A stretch of 64,000 bases of DNA from Robiginitomaculum sp. Its GTDB lineage: Bacteria > Pseudomonadota > Alphaproteobacteria > Caulobacterales > Maricaulaceae. The notes under the pieces were generated by a model that was given only the letters and a program-made list of their open reading frames with translations, made no database searches and was not told where the DNA came from. Positions 1-8,686 of this stretch are shown in pieces. Numbering within the stretch: the first letter of the stretch is position 1; the number at the start of each line of letters is the position of its first letter. A program made the translations under genes and the position numbers. The stretch spans positions 96,850 through 160,849 of the forward strand of contig JAJFFO010000020.1 in NCBI GenBank assembly GCA_021776615.1, written 5' to 3'.

Positions 1-507
1 CAGGTTGATCACCATTTGCGGCGCGCCAGCGCTGCGGCCCGTGCCCATGTTATTGGCGCCCGCACGCCGGTGTCGGTGGCGGTCGCTGACATGCAGCGTA
101 CTCTGGCGCGCCTGTTTAAAGAAAAACAATTGCATTTTGAGCTCGAAATACCAGAGAATTTGATGTTCCGCGGTGAACGTCAGGATTTGGACGAGCTTTT
201 GGGTAATTTGTTGGAGAATGCCTGTAAGTGGGCCAACCGCGCGGTGCACATTGGCGCGAAGCCGTTTTCAAAGTCAGAGTTAGATATTTGGGTCGAAGAT
301 GATGGCCCCGGACTCCCCGCACACAAACGTGATGCAGTTCTGGCGAGGGGTGAGCGACTTGATGAAAGCGCGCCGGGATCCGGCCTCGGCTTGTCAATTG
401 TCAACGACCTTGTCGGCGCGTATGGCGGTGAATTTTGGCTCGAAGACAGCGCGCTTGGCGGACTTAAAGTTGTTTTGAGGCTGCCCTCGGTAACGCTCAA
501 TAATTAA
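1..507 (+). CDS. Sensor histidine kinase, C-terminal part (truncated by window edge)
   Basis: The open frame runs in from the left edge (first codons read Q-V-D-H-H) so the true start lies outside the window. What remains is the end of the dimerisation helix and the ATP-binding domain of a membrane sensor kinase: an N-box (DELLGNLLENACKWA), a G1 box (VEDDGPGLP) and a G2 box (GSGLGLSIV). The helix motif around the VDHHLRRA start is typical of PhoQ-like kinases, where it follows the phosphorylated His. It would pass phosphate to a response regulator encoded to the left. The next gene on the right is 84 bases away, so coupling to it is uncertain. Family call is firm; ligand and partner cannot be read. 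Confidence 0.85.
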   Translation, partial: QVDHHLRRASAAARAHVIGARTPVSVAVADMQRTLARLFKEKQLHFELEIPENLMFRGERQDLDELLGNLLENACKWANRAVHIGAKPFSKSELDIWVEDDGPGLPAHKRDAVLARGERLDESAPGSGLGLSIVNDLVGAYGGEFWLEDSALGGLKVVLRLPSVTLNN

Positions 508-591
508 CCACGCTCGCCATTAAGTATAAAGCGGGTGTTAACACAATATGGCTGATACTCATGACTAGTGTCCGGGCCATAGGGTGCCACA

Positions 592-1914
592 ATGTCTATT
601 CCAGAAAAAAAATTAAAACAACTTGAGGCGTTTTTCTCTGTTCTTTCTGAGCGCCATCGGCAAGTTTTGGTTATGGCGATTAAGGCTGCGAAGGCAGATG
701 GGGAAAAGGTGTTGCCGTGTGATGACCTTTTGATATTGCTTGGTCATGACGAAATTCCACAAGACCGGTGTCTGGAATTGTTTACCGTTGCGCAGCCATT
801 AATGGTCGAGACTGCCAGACGTTGCGATCAGATTGAGGTTTCGTTGGTAAAAGATGTGTGGGACTTTTTTCTGCGTGACTTGAACCCAAAAATGGCGGCG
901 GCATGGTTGTCAGATGACGTAGCTTTGGATGAAATTCGCCCATCCGTTGTTTCCATGTTCGGAGAATTGTTGGCAACCGACGACGGCCTGCAAACTTTGC
1001 AAGCCCGGTTTGGTGATGGTCGTATTGAACAACTCAAAATTCTTATTTCGTTAATGCAACGCCCGGACGATTTGCAGGATTTTTTCGCCGGATGGCCGGA
1101 GGTGGTAAAAAACTTAAACGAGGAATTAATCGCGCCTTTGCGGGATTTCAACGACTTCCTAATGGCGGAGAATCCGGAAATAACGCCGCATTTATTGTTC
1201 CTGGTTGCGGCGCATTTGGAGCAGCCCTTTCAGGTCTTCAGGGCCGTAGAGAAGGTTACCGGCCACTCGAACGACCGGGTGATGGTAAAGACTGAACTAA
1301 AAGTGGTTGGCGACGCGCTTTTGGATCAAAACGATATTTTTCTTGATTCTTTCACCTGGGAAAAAGGGCAAGTTTGTGATGTTGAGGCCATGGTGTTGTC
1401 GCTGAGAAAGTTCGTAAAGTTGACCGCGGGCTGGATGAGTGAGTTTGAAATTGACCCGGATGGCCCATGGGGAACGCGCTTGGCCTCTCAACGTTCACTT
1501 TGTGGGAAAAAATGGGGTGATCATATGGGCCGCGTCAGAAAAACGGTCGATTTGGTTTTGCCTAGGAGGCGTGGGAAATTGACTGGCCGTCAAACTATGC
1601 CGGACCTTAATAAGGATATAGATGAAGCCAGCATTGCGCTCGCCGAAAATGAGATAGAGTTGTTGCTTACTGCCAGTTCCTATGCTTCGCAAAGCGGGTT
1701 TCAGGCCTCCAAAGACAAGGCCGCAAAAGCATTGGAAACCCGATTGGAGGACCAAGGCAGAGATCTGTTAAGCCTGTTAGGCCGGGAAGATATCGAAGAT
1801 TATCAGAAAGTTAGCGCCCACTTTGCGGTTCTTGTGCGCATCACGCATAGGTATTTAGGTGAAGAAGAGGCGAGCATCCTAACGCGCCGTAGTGTCGCCG
1901 CGATGGCGGCTTAG
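592..1914 (+). CDS. Conserved hypothetical protein, all-helical, 440 aa
   Basis: I do not recognise a named domain. The protein is soluble (no signal peptide or membrane segment), rich in Leu, Asp and Glu, and predicted from its composition to be mostly helical. The middle (about residues 150-260) has repeating helix-like blocks; the C-terminus is basic around residue 320 (VLPRRRGKL) and then acidic. It sits 15 bases upstream of an EAL protein and in the same direction as a CheY-like regulator and a PleC-like kinase, so a role in the same signalling circuit, for example as a scaffold or regulatory partner, is possible but is inference from position only. The ATG at 592 has only a weak ribosome site. 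Confidence 0.7.
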   Translation: MSIPEKKLKQLEAFFSVLSERHRQVLVMAIKAAKADGEKVLPCDDLLILLGHDEIPQDRCLELFTVAQPLMVETARRCDQIEVSLVKDVWDFFLRDLNPKMAAAWLSDDVALDEIRPSVVSMFGELLATDDGLQTLQARFGDGRIEQLKILISLMQRPDDLQDFFAGWPEVVKNLNEELIAPLRDFNDFLMAENPEITPHLLFLVAAHLEQPFQVFRAVEKVTGHSNDRVMVKTELKVVGDALLDQNDIFLDSFTWEKGQVCDVEAMVLSLRKFVKLTAGWMSEFEIDPDGPWGTRLASQRSLCGKKWGDHMGRVRKTVDLVLPRRRGKLTGRQTMPDLNKDIDEASIALAENEIELLLTASSYASQSGFQASKDKAAKALETRLEDQGRDLLSLLGREDIEDYQKVSAHFAVLVRITHRYLGEEEASILTRRSVAAMAA

Positions 1915-1929
1915 TCGCTGGGAGGTAAT

Positions 1930-3552
1930 ATGACGGGTACGGAAATTATTCAGCAGCGCAACCGGTTTATGGCATTCTCTTTTGCCAGTGCCGATTTGCT
2001 GTTGGAAGTGCAAAACGATGGCAATATTGGGTTTGCCCTGGGCGCGGCTACACCTTTCACCAAAAGTGAGGCGAGTGACCTTGTCGGGCGACAAGTTGCG
2101 GATCTGGTCGCGGTTAAAGACGCCAAATTGATGCAACACTTGATTGCTTCAATAAGTGCAGGCCAAAGATTTGGCCCTATGACCGTGCGTAGTGCCGGGG
2201 ACACGGCTCGCGATGTAATGGTGAGCGGGTGCCGGTTTCCGGGATATGAGGAAGTTCTTTGCCTGACCTTTTCCATTGAAGCGCGAAGTGGCCCGGCAAC
2301 AGTAGTCGCCGAACGGGATTCGCACACCGGCTTGATTGAAGCTGGGGATTTTGAAGGCGTGGCCAAGGAAGCCTTGCAAAGCGCCAGAAAGGGCTCTCAA
2401 GATATAAAGCTCAGCTTGTTTTCGTTTGAGGGTCAGGAGGACTTTGCTTCGCGCGTCGACGGCGATGTTGCAGAAGAGTTTTTGGCGCAAACCGGCGCGA
2501 TATTGCGGTCCGCAGCGTTTGCTGACGCTGCGGGACGACAGGGTGATGGCAAATACGCTATTTTGCATGCGAATGATGTTGAGGTTAACACCATTACAGA
2601 CCGTCTCCGCCAAGCCTCAATAGAATTGGATCCCAAACGAGAGGGGATTCGTATTGAAGGCGGATCGATTGAGATTGAGCCAGAGATGAGTGCCAAAGAT
2701 GCGGCTGCTGCTTTGGTTTTCGCTGTCAACCAATTTGCTTCTGACGATAATGGTTTGCTGAGAGCCGAGGGCTTAACGACGTCGGTAGAAACCTTGATGA
2801 AAGAAACCGGCGCCAGAATGTCGCGTTTCAGAGAAGCGATCACGCAAGGAAAATTGAGCTTTCTCAAACAACCAATTGTTGATCTGCAGTCAAAACAAAC
2901 TCATCATTATGAAGTGCTGGTGCGCTTTGAGGAGAATAAGTCGCCTTATGAAATGATCCGGTTTGCAGAGGGGACCGGACTTATCATGGAGCTTGATGAT
3001 ATTATTTTGAAACAAGCAATATCCTATCTATCTGGGTCGGAGGCAGATTCGAACACGAGCCTAGCGATCAATGTTTCTGGCAGATCGTTATCGTCGCCAA
3101 CTTTTACGTCAAATTTATTCCGGGCCATGTCAGGCGTCACCTTTGCGCGCTCAAAACTGATGCTGGAAATAACCGAATCCGCGATCATCGAGGATTTGAC
3201 GCAAGCTAACCAGATTATCCAGAAAGTGAGAAAACTCGGACATATGGTGTGTTTGGATGATTTTGGTGCCGGTGCCGCTTCTTTTCAATATTTGCGAGCA
3301 TTGACGGTCGATTTCATCAAGATTGACGGCGCCTATGTACGTACTGCTTTGAAACGGGGGCGTGAGGCGACGCTGTTGAAAGGGATTGCAAGCTTGGCTC
3401 GCGATCTCGACACACGCACAATTGCGGAAAGCATTGAAACAAAGGAACAGAGCGCCATGTTGCTTGATCTGGGTATTGATCAAGGTCAGGGCTATTTATT
3501 CGGCCGCCCAGCACCGCTCAATTTTTCTCGTCAAGACGGGTATGCAGCATGA
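1930..3552 (+). CDS. EAL-domain protein with PAS-like and degenerate GGDEF regions
   Basis: A 540-aa cytoplasmic c-di-GMP protein. Residues about 10-110 look like a PAS/sensory segment. Residues about 130-285 keep the outline of a GGDEF domain (DSHTGLIEAGDF at the start) but the active loop reads RQGDGKYAIL instead of GG(D/E)EF, so it should not make c-di-GMP. Residues about 305-535 are an EAL phosphodiesterase domain with the signature as EVL (E328), followed by INVSG, LEITES, CLDDFGAG, FIKIDG, AESIET and GQGYLFGRP; all the acidic metal ligands, the Asn, the catalytic Lys and the Gln appear present. I infer an active phosphodiesterase whose GGDEF part may bind GTP or act only structurally. 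The start has a good ribosome site (GGGAGG, 1920-1925). The CheY-like gene follows after 12 bases. Confidence 0.88.
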   Translation: MTGTEIIQQRNRFMAFSFASADLLLEVQNDGNIGFALGAATPFTKSEASDLVGRQVADLVAVKDAKLMQHLIASISAGQRFGPMTVRSAGDTARDVMVSGCRFPGYEEVLCLTFSIEARSGPATVVAERDSHTGLIEAGDFEGVAKEALQSARKGSQDIKLSLFSFEGQEDFASRVDGDVAEEFLAQTGAILRSAAFADAAGRQGDGKYAILHANDVEVNTITDRLRQASIELDPKREGIRIEGGSIEIEPEMSAKDAAAALVFAVNQFASDDNGLLRAEGLTTSVETLMKETGARMSRFREAITQGKLSFLKQPIVDLQSKQTHHYEVLVRFEENKSPYEMIRFAEGTGLIMELDDIILKQAISYLSGSEADSNTSLAINVSGRSLSSPTFTSNLFRAMSGVTFARSKLMLEITESAIIEDLTQANQIIQKVRKLGHMVCLDDFGAGAASFQYLRALTVDFIKIDGAYVRTALKRGREATLLKGIASLARDLDTRTIAESIETKEQSAMLLDLGIDQGQGYLFGRPAPLNFSRQDGYAA

Positions 3553-3564
3553 CAAGGTAGTACA

Positions 3565-4125
3565 ATGAAGTCGGGGTTGAAAGACGTGAGTGTGCTCATT
3601 ATTGATGATAACACGCACATGATAAAAATTGTCAAAACGATCTTGAAGGGTTTCGGAGTTGCGACCTTTTTCGAGGCGACGGACGCGGCTGATGCGTTCG
3701 ATCTCGTTCGCACAAACGGACCGGATATCATTATTGTTGATTATCAGATGAATTTACTGGATGGCGTTGATTTCGTACGCCTTGTTCGAACTGGGCAAGA
3801 TGTTTCTAATCCCTATGTCCCTATTATTATGCTTACTGCCTACTCGGAAAGAAAGCGTGTGTTGGCAGCCAGGGATGCTGGAATTACCGAATTTTGCTGT
3901 AAGCCGGTGACTGCAGAGGAATTATACAAAAAGTTTTGTTCCATCATAAATTCGCCGCGCCAATTCGTAAGAACGTCGTCCTATTTTGGCCCGGATCGGC
4001 GGCGTCATGATGATACGCAGTTTGGTGGGCCGTTTTTGCGCAAAACCGACGAAAGGTGCGGGGCCGGTGAAGACGTGGCGGTAGGTGGGAATACCCAAAA
4101 AACCTTAGATTTTACGTCGAACTGA
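3565..4125 (+). CDS. CheY-like single-domain response regulator
   Basis: A 186-aa receiver protein. The acidic pocket is IIDD near residue 15, the phospho-acceptor is D59 in IIIVDYQM, the conserved Thr/Ser is in MLTAY and the Lys in CCKPV. After the receiver (about residue 130) there is a short tail with FGPDRRRHD, a motif common in small alphaproteobacterial receivers that lack a DNA-binding domain; the last 40 residues are low complexity. It probably acts by protein contact, as part of the circuit with the EAL protein just upstream and the PleC-like kinase 145 bases downstream. No output domain is present. Confidence 0.9.
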   Translation: MKSGLKDVSVLIIDDNTHMIKIVKTILKGFGVATFFEATDAADAFDLVRTNGPDIIIVDYQMNLLDGVDFVRLVRTGQDVSNPYVPIIMLTAYSERKRVLAARDAGITEFCCKPVTAEELYKKFCSIINSPRQFVRTSSYFGPDRRRHDDTQFGGPFLRKTDERCGAGEDVAVGGNTQKTLDFTSN

Positions 4126-4270
4126 AACATCTGACGGCCTGCTTTGCGTGCTTACACAATGACACGCTCGCTGTGCTCAATTGCACATTTTACCTCGACA
4201 GTGTTGACTCCGAAGGACTATCTTCGCGTCTAAGACGAAATACTGACGGGAAAGGGGCGCCGCTAAGTCG

Positions 4271-6961
4271 ATGGGGAATGTTAACACAACGCAGACTCCC
4301 CCAGATATTGCTGATGGCGGTGGTGCGCGCGATCAATCCCCTATGAAGAAAACGGCGAAGCCTGGCGCAGCTGCAAAGCGTAAGGCGAAATCACGTAACC
4401 CAAACACTGATGCATCTGCCGTATTGAGCAATACCGGTGCTGAGGCACGATTAGCCATTGGCGTCGTCATATTCTTTGTGATTGCTTTTATTCTCGTTAT
4501 TGGCATGAAGCTTTTGCAGGAGCGTCGGGCGGCCCTTGCCAACGCTGTCCTTTCCCAAGCCTATTCGGCGACGATGACGGCGGAGCAAGTCCGTACCAAG
4601 TTAACGGATGTAAGGAGTTTTGCTAGCGCTCTTGCGCTCTCCACTCGTGAAACATCAAACCGCCAGTCTAGCGCCCTTGTGCGTAGAGGCATGGCCGAAC
4701 TTGTTGCCCGACCTGTGGTGCAAAGCGCGATAGTTTTCGCTGGTGATGGACGTGTTGTGGATAGTGAAGGGGTTTTTGAGGATTCCGCAGCGCTTTGGAA
4801 TGATCTCCCTGATTGGGTGAGGGGCGAGAAAGCGGCCGCATATTGGTTGCGCGAACAGGCCCAAAAAAATCAATTGCTCGTGGTAGCTCCCATCGGCAAT
4901 GCGTCTCAGCCATCGATTATGGCGATCACAATATCTGGCGATTCGCTAGTGCCTCCTGCCTCGCCTGGTGGCATTGATACGGTTATTATTGACCGTACCG
5001 GTAATTTGCTTAGCAAGAGTTCCACGCAAATATCACCAGCTTTGCTGGAGCGGCTGGTTACGGAAGCCAAAAGTGCTGATCTTAGCGCTGATCAGCGCGC
5101 CATTAGTGGTTTCCCCCTTCGCGATGCCAAGGGCGAACATTTGATGGTCGGAGCCTCCAGCCTTCTTGGCGGTACGCTGAGAGTCTATAGGGTGATGCCG
5201 CTTAGCCTCAATGACGCAACGTGGACGCGAACCATCACTTTCTTTGTGTTGATGACCATTGCGCCATTGCTGGTCGCCGCCGTTCTTTGCGTTATTTTAC
5301 TGGTCCAGATGGATAGCCTTAAGGTTGCCCGACAAGCCTTGCTAGACAGCGAAAGACGGTTTCGCTTGGCGATTGAAGGTGCGCGTAGTGGCGTGTGGGA
5401 TTGGGACACGTCTTCTGGTCAGGTTTTTGTCACGGATTCGCTGGCAAAAATGTTTAGCTGGAAGAAGGGCGCGATTGTGCCGGTGGCTGAGTTTCTCAAC
5501 CTTGTGCATAGAGATGATCGGCAAAAGCTTTCTGCGGCGATGGCTGCTGGCCCAGAGACTGGCGAGGTGGATGTTGAGTTTCGGGCGGCAAATTTACCCA
5601 TATGGTTGCATGCGCGCGGCAGACCATGGCGTTCGGAAAATACGACATCGTCGGGCCGCATTGTTGGGGTGGCAATTGAGATCACCGAACAGAAAGGCGC
5701 ACAGGCCCGTCTAAATGCTGCGGAGACGCGCCTGCGTGCGGCTTTGGAATCCATGTCGGAATCATTTGTTGTTTGGGACGTGAAGCGACGTCTGATCATG
5801 TGTAATCGAAAATTTAGTGATTTTTTTCGTATTGAACCATCGGCATTGCGTCCGGGCACACCATATGATGTGTTGGAGAAGGCCGCTGAGCCGGCGATTA
5901 AAGCGGTGCATGACGGTGCTGACGAAAATGCTATCGAGCTTGAATTGGCGGACGGGCGATGGGTGCATCTCTCGGAGCGCCCCACGCGCGATGGTGGCCT
6001 GGTGGGCATTGGCACCGACATAACCGCCTTGAAAGTGCAAGAACAGCTATTGTTGGGTAAAGAAAAGGATTTGCGTGAAACTGTCGATGATTTGGAGTTA
6101 AGCAAGACTCGCATCTCTGAATTGGCGGAGAGTTACCAGCAAGAAAAGATACGGGCAATTGAGGCCAATAGCTCCAAGAGCGAGTTTTTGGCAAATATGT
6201 CCCATGAGTTGCGCACGCCATTGAATGCCATCAATGGGTTTTCCGAGATTATGCAAACCGAAATGTATGGGCCGCTCGGTGATGATCGCTATAAGGAATA
6301 TGTGGGTGATATTTTGGGCAGTGGCCAACACCTTCTATCCTTGATCAACGACATATTGGATATGTCCAAAATCGAAGCCGGGAAAATGTCCCTGCAAACC
6401 GAAACCGTCTATGTGGACGAGGTCATTGAACAATGCATGCGTATTGTGCGTGGCCGGGCGGTTGAAAGCGGCTTGAAACTTGATGTGAATATTGCTGCCC
6501 TGCCAACGATTAAAGCAGACCCTCGGGCCGTCAAGCAGGTGCTCATTAATCTAACGTCTAACGCCATCAAATTCACCCTTGAGGGTGGCACCGTGACGGT
6601 AAATGGACACGAGGAACGTGGCGGCGTGCGCTTGGATGTGGTTGATACCGGGATCGGTATTCCGGAAGAGCATTTGCCGCTGATCTGTAAGCCATTTGTG
6701 CAGGTTGAGAGCCAGCATTCAAAAAGCCACAAAGGTTCAGGGCTGGGGCTGGCGCTTTCGCAATCGCTGATTTTGCTACACGGCGGCGAATTTACGCTTA
6801 CCAGCACTTTGGGCGTTGGCACTACGGTTTCGGTTTGGTTGCCCGCCATAGCTAAGGAAAGTGATGACGAGGCCCCGGACCCGGCTACGGCATCGGAAAA
6901 CAGCGAAGATGGCGAAGCTGATACGCCTTCGGTTGATGATCAGTTGTTAGTCAACGGATAA
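4271..6961 (+). CDS. PleC-like membrane sensor histidine kinase with PAS domains
   Basis: An 896-aa kinase. A Lys/Ala-rich cytoplasmic N-terminus is followed by a membrane segment at about residues 61-83, a periplasmic domain (about 84-318), a second segment (about 320-345), two PAS domains (about 355-480 and 485-595), a HisKA domain with the phospho-acceptor H645 in ANMSHELRTPLNA, and an ATPase domain (N-box about 760, DTGIGIP about 792, GSGLGLALS about 823). The sequence after the His (GPLGDDRYKEYVGDILGSG and LINDILDMSKIEAGKM) is strongly like Caulobacter PleC/DivJ-type cell-cycle kinases, and the length fits PleC. An acidic tail ends the protein. The partner could be the CheY-like protein upstream or a DivK homologue elsewhere. 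The start is not backed by a strong ribosome site; the Met at 4343 is an alternative. Confidence 0.85.
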   Translation: MGNVNTTQTPPDIADGGGARDQSPMKKTAKPGAAAKRKAKSRNPNTDASAVLSNTGAEARLAIGVVIFFVIAFILVIGMKLLQERRAALANAVLSQAYSATMTAEQVRTKLTDVRSFASALALSTRETSNRQSSALVRRGMAELVARPVVQSAIVFAGDGRVVDSEGVFEDSAALWNDLPDWVRGEKAAAYWLREQAQKNQLLVVAPIGNASQPSIMAITISGDSLVPPASPGGIDTVIIDRTGNLLSKSSTQISPALLERLVTEAKSADLSADQRAISGFPLRDAKGEHLMVGASSLLGGTLRVYRVMPLSLNDATWTRTITFFVLMTIAPLLVAAVLCVILLVQMDSLKVARQALLDSERRFRLAIEGARSGVWDWDTSSGQVFVTDSLAKMFSWKKGAIVPVAEFLNLVHRDDRQKLSAAMAAGPETGEVDVEFRAANLPIWLHARGRPWRSENTTSSGRIVGVAIEITEQKGAQARLNAAETRLRAALESMSESFVVWDVKRRLIMCNRKFSDFFRIEPSALRPGTPYDVLEKAAEPAIKAVHDGADENAIELELADGRWVHLSERPTRDGGLVGIGTDITALKVQEQLLLGKEKDLRETVDDLELSKTRISELAESYQQEKIRAIEANSSKSEFLANMSHELRTPLNAINGFSEIMQTEMYGPLGDDRYKEYVGDILGSGQHLLSLINDILDMSKIEAGKMSLQTETVYVDEVIEQCMRIVRGRAVESGLKLDVNIAALPTIKADPRAVKQVLINLTSNAIKFTLEGGTVTVNGHEERGGVRLDVVDTGIGIPEEHLPLICKPFVQVESQHSKSHKGSGLGLALSQSLILLHGGEFTLTSTLGVGTTVSVWLPAIAKESDDEAPDPATASENSEDGEADTPSVDDQLLVNG

Positions 6962-6995
6962 GCCTGTCGCGAGACCAGCGCGTTGTTCGGTTCTA

Positions 6996-7520
6996 TTATG
7001 GTTGTTGCGGTCGCCTTTGCGGCTTTCTTCCCTGTGTACGCTTTTTGCGATACTTTGGTATTCGACTGGCGGTCTGGATGACCCGCCGCCGCGTTTCAGG
7101 ATCAAGGTCACGCAAAATATCCAACACGATTGCCTGTGCCAGTTTTTGAGATTGCGCATCCAGATCCCTGACGCGGGCCAATACGGCTTCAATTTTAGCT
7201 TCATCTAACTGTTTGGCACTTAGCAAGCGCGCTAAATCTTCTTTGGTTAGCATTGAGGCACGGTGAATTTCCTGATGCTTCCCTGCCGCTGCCTTGAGAG
7301 AGGCCATGGCTTTGCGGCGTTCGGTTTCAGGCAAAGCGCGGATGAAGGTGCGTGGATCGAACCGGAATTGCGCCGGCGGCCCGGTTCGCTGTATTTTTGC
7401 CGGTGGCGATTGATGGTGCCGCCCGGCCATGGCAATACCGCCAACTGCACCCAAGACAATCAGATTTATCGCCGCCGATGCCAAAAGGGCAATGGTAAGG
7501 CCTTTTTTTGAAATGTTCAT
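6996..7520 (-). CDS. Periplasmic metal-sensor-like protein (Metal_resist/CnrX-CpxP type)
   Basis: A 174-aa protein with an N-terminal membrane anchor or signal (about residues 8-32) followed by a His-His pair and a helical periplasmic domain with the pattern RALPETERRKAM and LLSAKQLDEAKIEAVL, typical of the Metal_resist/Spy-like hairpin family. The C-terminus is very basic (RKKRTQGRKPQRRPQQ). Its ATG overlaps the stop of the upstream membrane protein (ATGA), so it is the last gene of the ECF sigma operon. By analogy with CnrX of the cnrYXH nickel/cobalt system it may sense a metal or envelope stress and control the anti-sigma factor; that role is inference. Confidence 0.72.
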   Translation of the reverse strand: MNISKKGLTIALLASAAINLIVLGAVGGIAMAGRHHQSPPAKIQRTGPPAQFRFDPRTFIRALPETERRKAMASLKAAAGKHQEIHRASMLTKEDLARLLSAKQLDEAKIEAVLARVRDLDAQSQKLAQAIVLDILRDLDPETRRRVIQTASRIPKYRKKRTQGRKPQRRPQQP

Positions 7521-7996
7521 ATTGAGAAATCCTCGGCGAATACACTGTCATCCTGACCAAAAGTATTTGTGAGAAGCTCAGTGGCAGGGTTTTCACGCAG
7601 CGTGTGTGCGTAACCGACATAGCCGCCGGTAAATCCGCAGACTAATAATAACGCAAAGGTCACGCCCCATGCAGGAATGGCATTGGCAGGCTGCGCAAAC
7701 ATGGTCGAAAAAGCTTGGCGTAATGGCGAAAATAAGCGTGATTGCGTGGCGATTTTTTGCTGCATGAAGCTGTCTAACACTTGCGCTTCCAGCTTTGAAC
7801 ATACCGGTTGAGCCGGCATTTGCGACAAAGCGCGGTCGATACCAATTTGCGTATCGAGAATGGCCTGTGCCCGCACCGGCTGCTGATTGATGAAATCAGT
7901 GGCTCGGGTTTGTCGAGCACATGGCCATTTATACACCGAACTGCCATAAGCGGCGGCAAGTGTTTTGAACTCTGTCTCGGTCATTGGAGCGCTCAT
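7517..7996 (-). CDS. Putative transmembrane anti-sigma factor
   Basis: About 159 aa with a cytoplasmic N-terminal half and a single membrane segment near residues 110-132 (VTFALLLVCGFTGGYVGYA), then a short periplasmic tail. No zinc-binding HxxxCxxC motif is present, so it is not a ZAS-type anti-sigma. It lies between the ECF sigma gene and the Metal_resist protein, the position expected for the anti-sigma. Two starts compete: 8008, whose ATGA overlaps the sigma stop, and 7996, which has GAGG six bases upstream. I give 7996. The function is assigned mostly by position. Confidence 0.65.
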   Translation of the reverse strand: MSAPMTETEFKTLAAAYGSSVYKWPCARQTRATDFINQQPVRAQAILDTQIGIDRALSQMPAQPVCSKLEAQVLDSFMQQKIATQSRLFSPLRQAFSTMFAQPANAIPAWGVTFALLLVCGFTGGYVGYAHTLRENPATELLTNTFGQDDSVFAEDFSI

Positions 7997-8004
7997 GGTT
8001 TTCC

Positions 8005-8583
8005 TCATTTCTCGAGCAGCATTTTTGCTTCGGCGAATAGTTGTCGGCGTAATCCACGGCGTCCGCGAGCCAACAGAGATTCCAAAGCTTCAACACTGAT
8101 TTCCATGATGCTGGCAGCATCAATATTGCTTATTTCGCGCAGGTGACAAAGTGTCAGCGCTGCGCGTTGACGGTCCGGAAGCTGCTTCATTGCTGCTTCA
8201 ATTCGCCTCTTGGTTTGCAGATCGATAATGTTTTGATCTGCGGGTTGACTATCCTCGTCCTCGCGATCCGGAATCGTGTCCAAATAAACTTCACGGCGGC
8301 GGCGTAGCCGATCATAGCATAGATTGATTGCAACCCTGTGTATCCAGGTTTCGAACCGCGCTCGTCCGGGCTCCCATTTGCCGGCGTTTTGCCAAACCTT
8401 TAAAAACACTTCCTGCGCAACATCCTCCGCTTCGCTTGCATCGCCCAACATATGGCGTGCCAAAGCGGTTATTTTGGGTAGATGGCGCTGTACCAGCTTG
8501 GTTGCGGCCCGCGTGTCGCCTTTGCCGACGCGCCGCACAAGAGGCGCGTCAGGGTCGTTCACGGTGCCGGGCTTGTTCGCCAT
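8005..8583 (-). CDS. ECF-family RNA polymerase sigma factor
   Basis: 192 aa. Sigma region 2 is at about residues 28-95 (LARHMLGDASEAEDVAQEVF and TWIHRVAINLCYDRLRRRRE) and region 4 at about 135-185 (LPDRQRAALTLCHLREISN and SVEALESLLARGRRGLRRQL). No region 1 or 3, as in ECF factors. The open frame extends much further upstream, but that part runs antisense through the EF-hand gene; the ATG at 8583 has AGGA about nine bases before it and gives the usual ECF length. The gene precedes the membrane anti-sigma candidate. It should direct transcription of an envelope or metal stress regulon, probably including the EF-hand gene upstream, but no promoter match was identified. Confidence 0.9.
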   Translation of the reverse strand: MANKPGTVNDPDAPLVRRVGKGDTRAATKLVQRHLPKITALARHMLGDASEAEDVAQEVFLKVWQNAGKWEPGRARFETWIHRVAINLCYDRLRRRREVYLDTIPDREDEDSQPADQNIIDLQTKRRIEAAMKQLPDRQRAALTLCHLREISNIDAASIMEISVEALESLLARGRRGLRRQLFAEAKMLLEK

Positions 8584-8686
8584 CTGCGGGTCCTGAGTTG
8601 CTGCACCATTGCGCAAAATTGACGCTTGGGCGAGCAAGTGACTGGGCCGAGCAGTTAACACCATACCCGGCCCCCTCACCATCACT

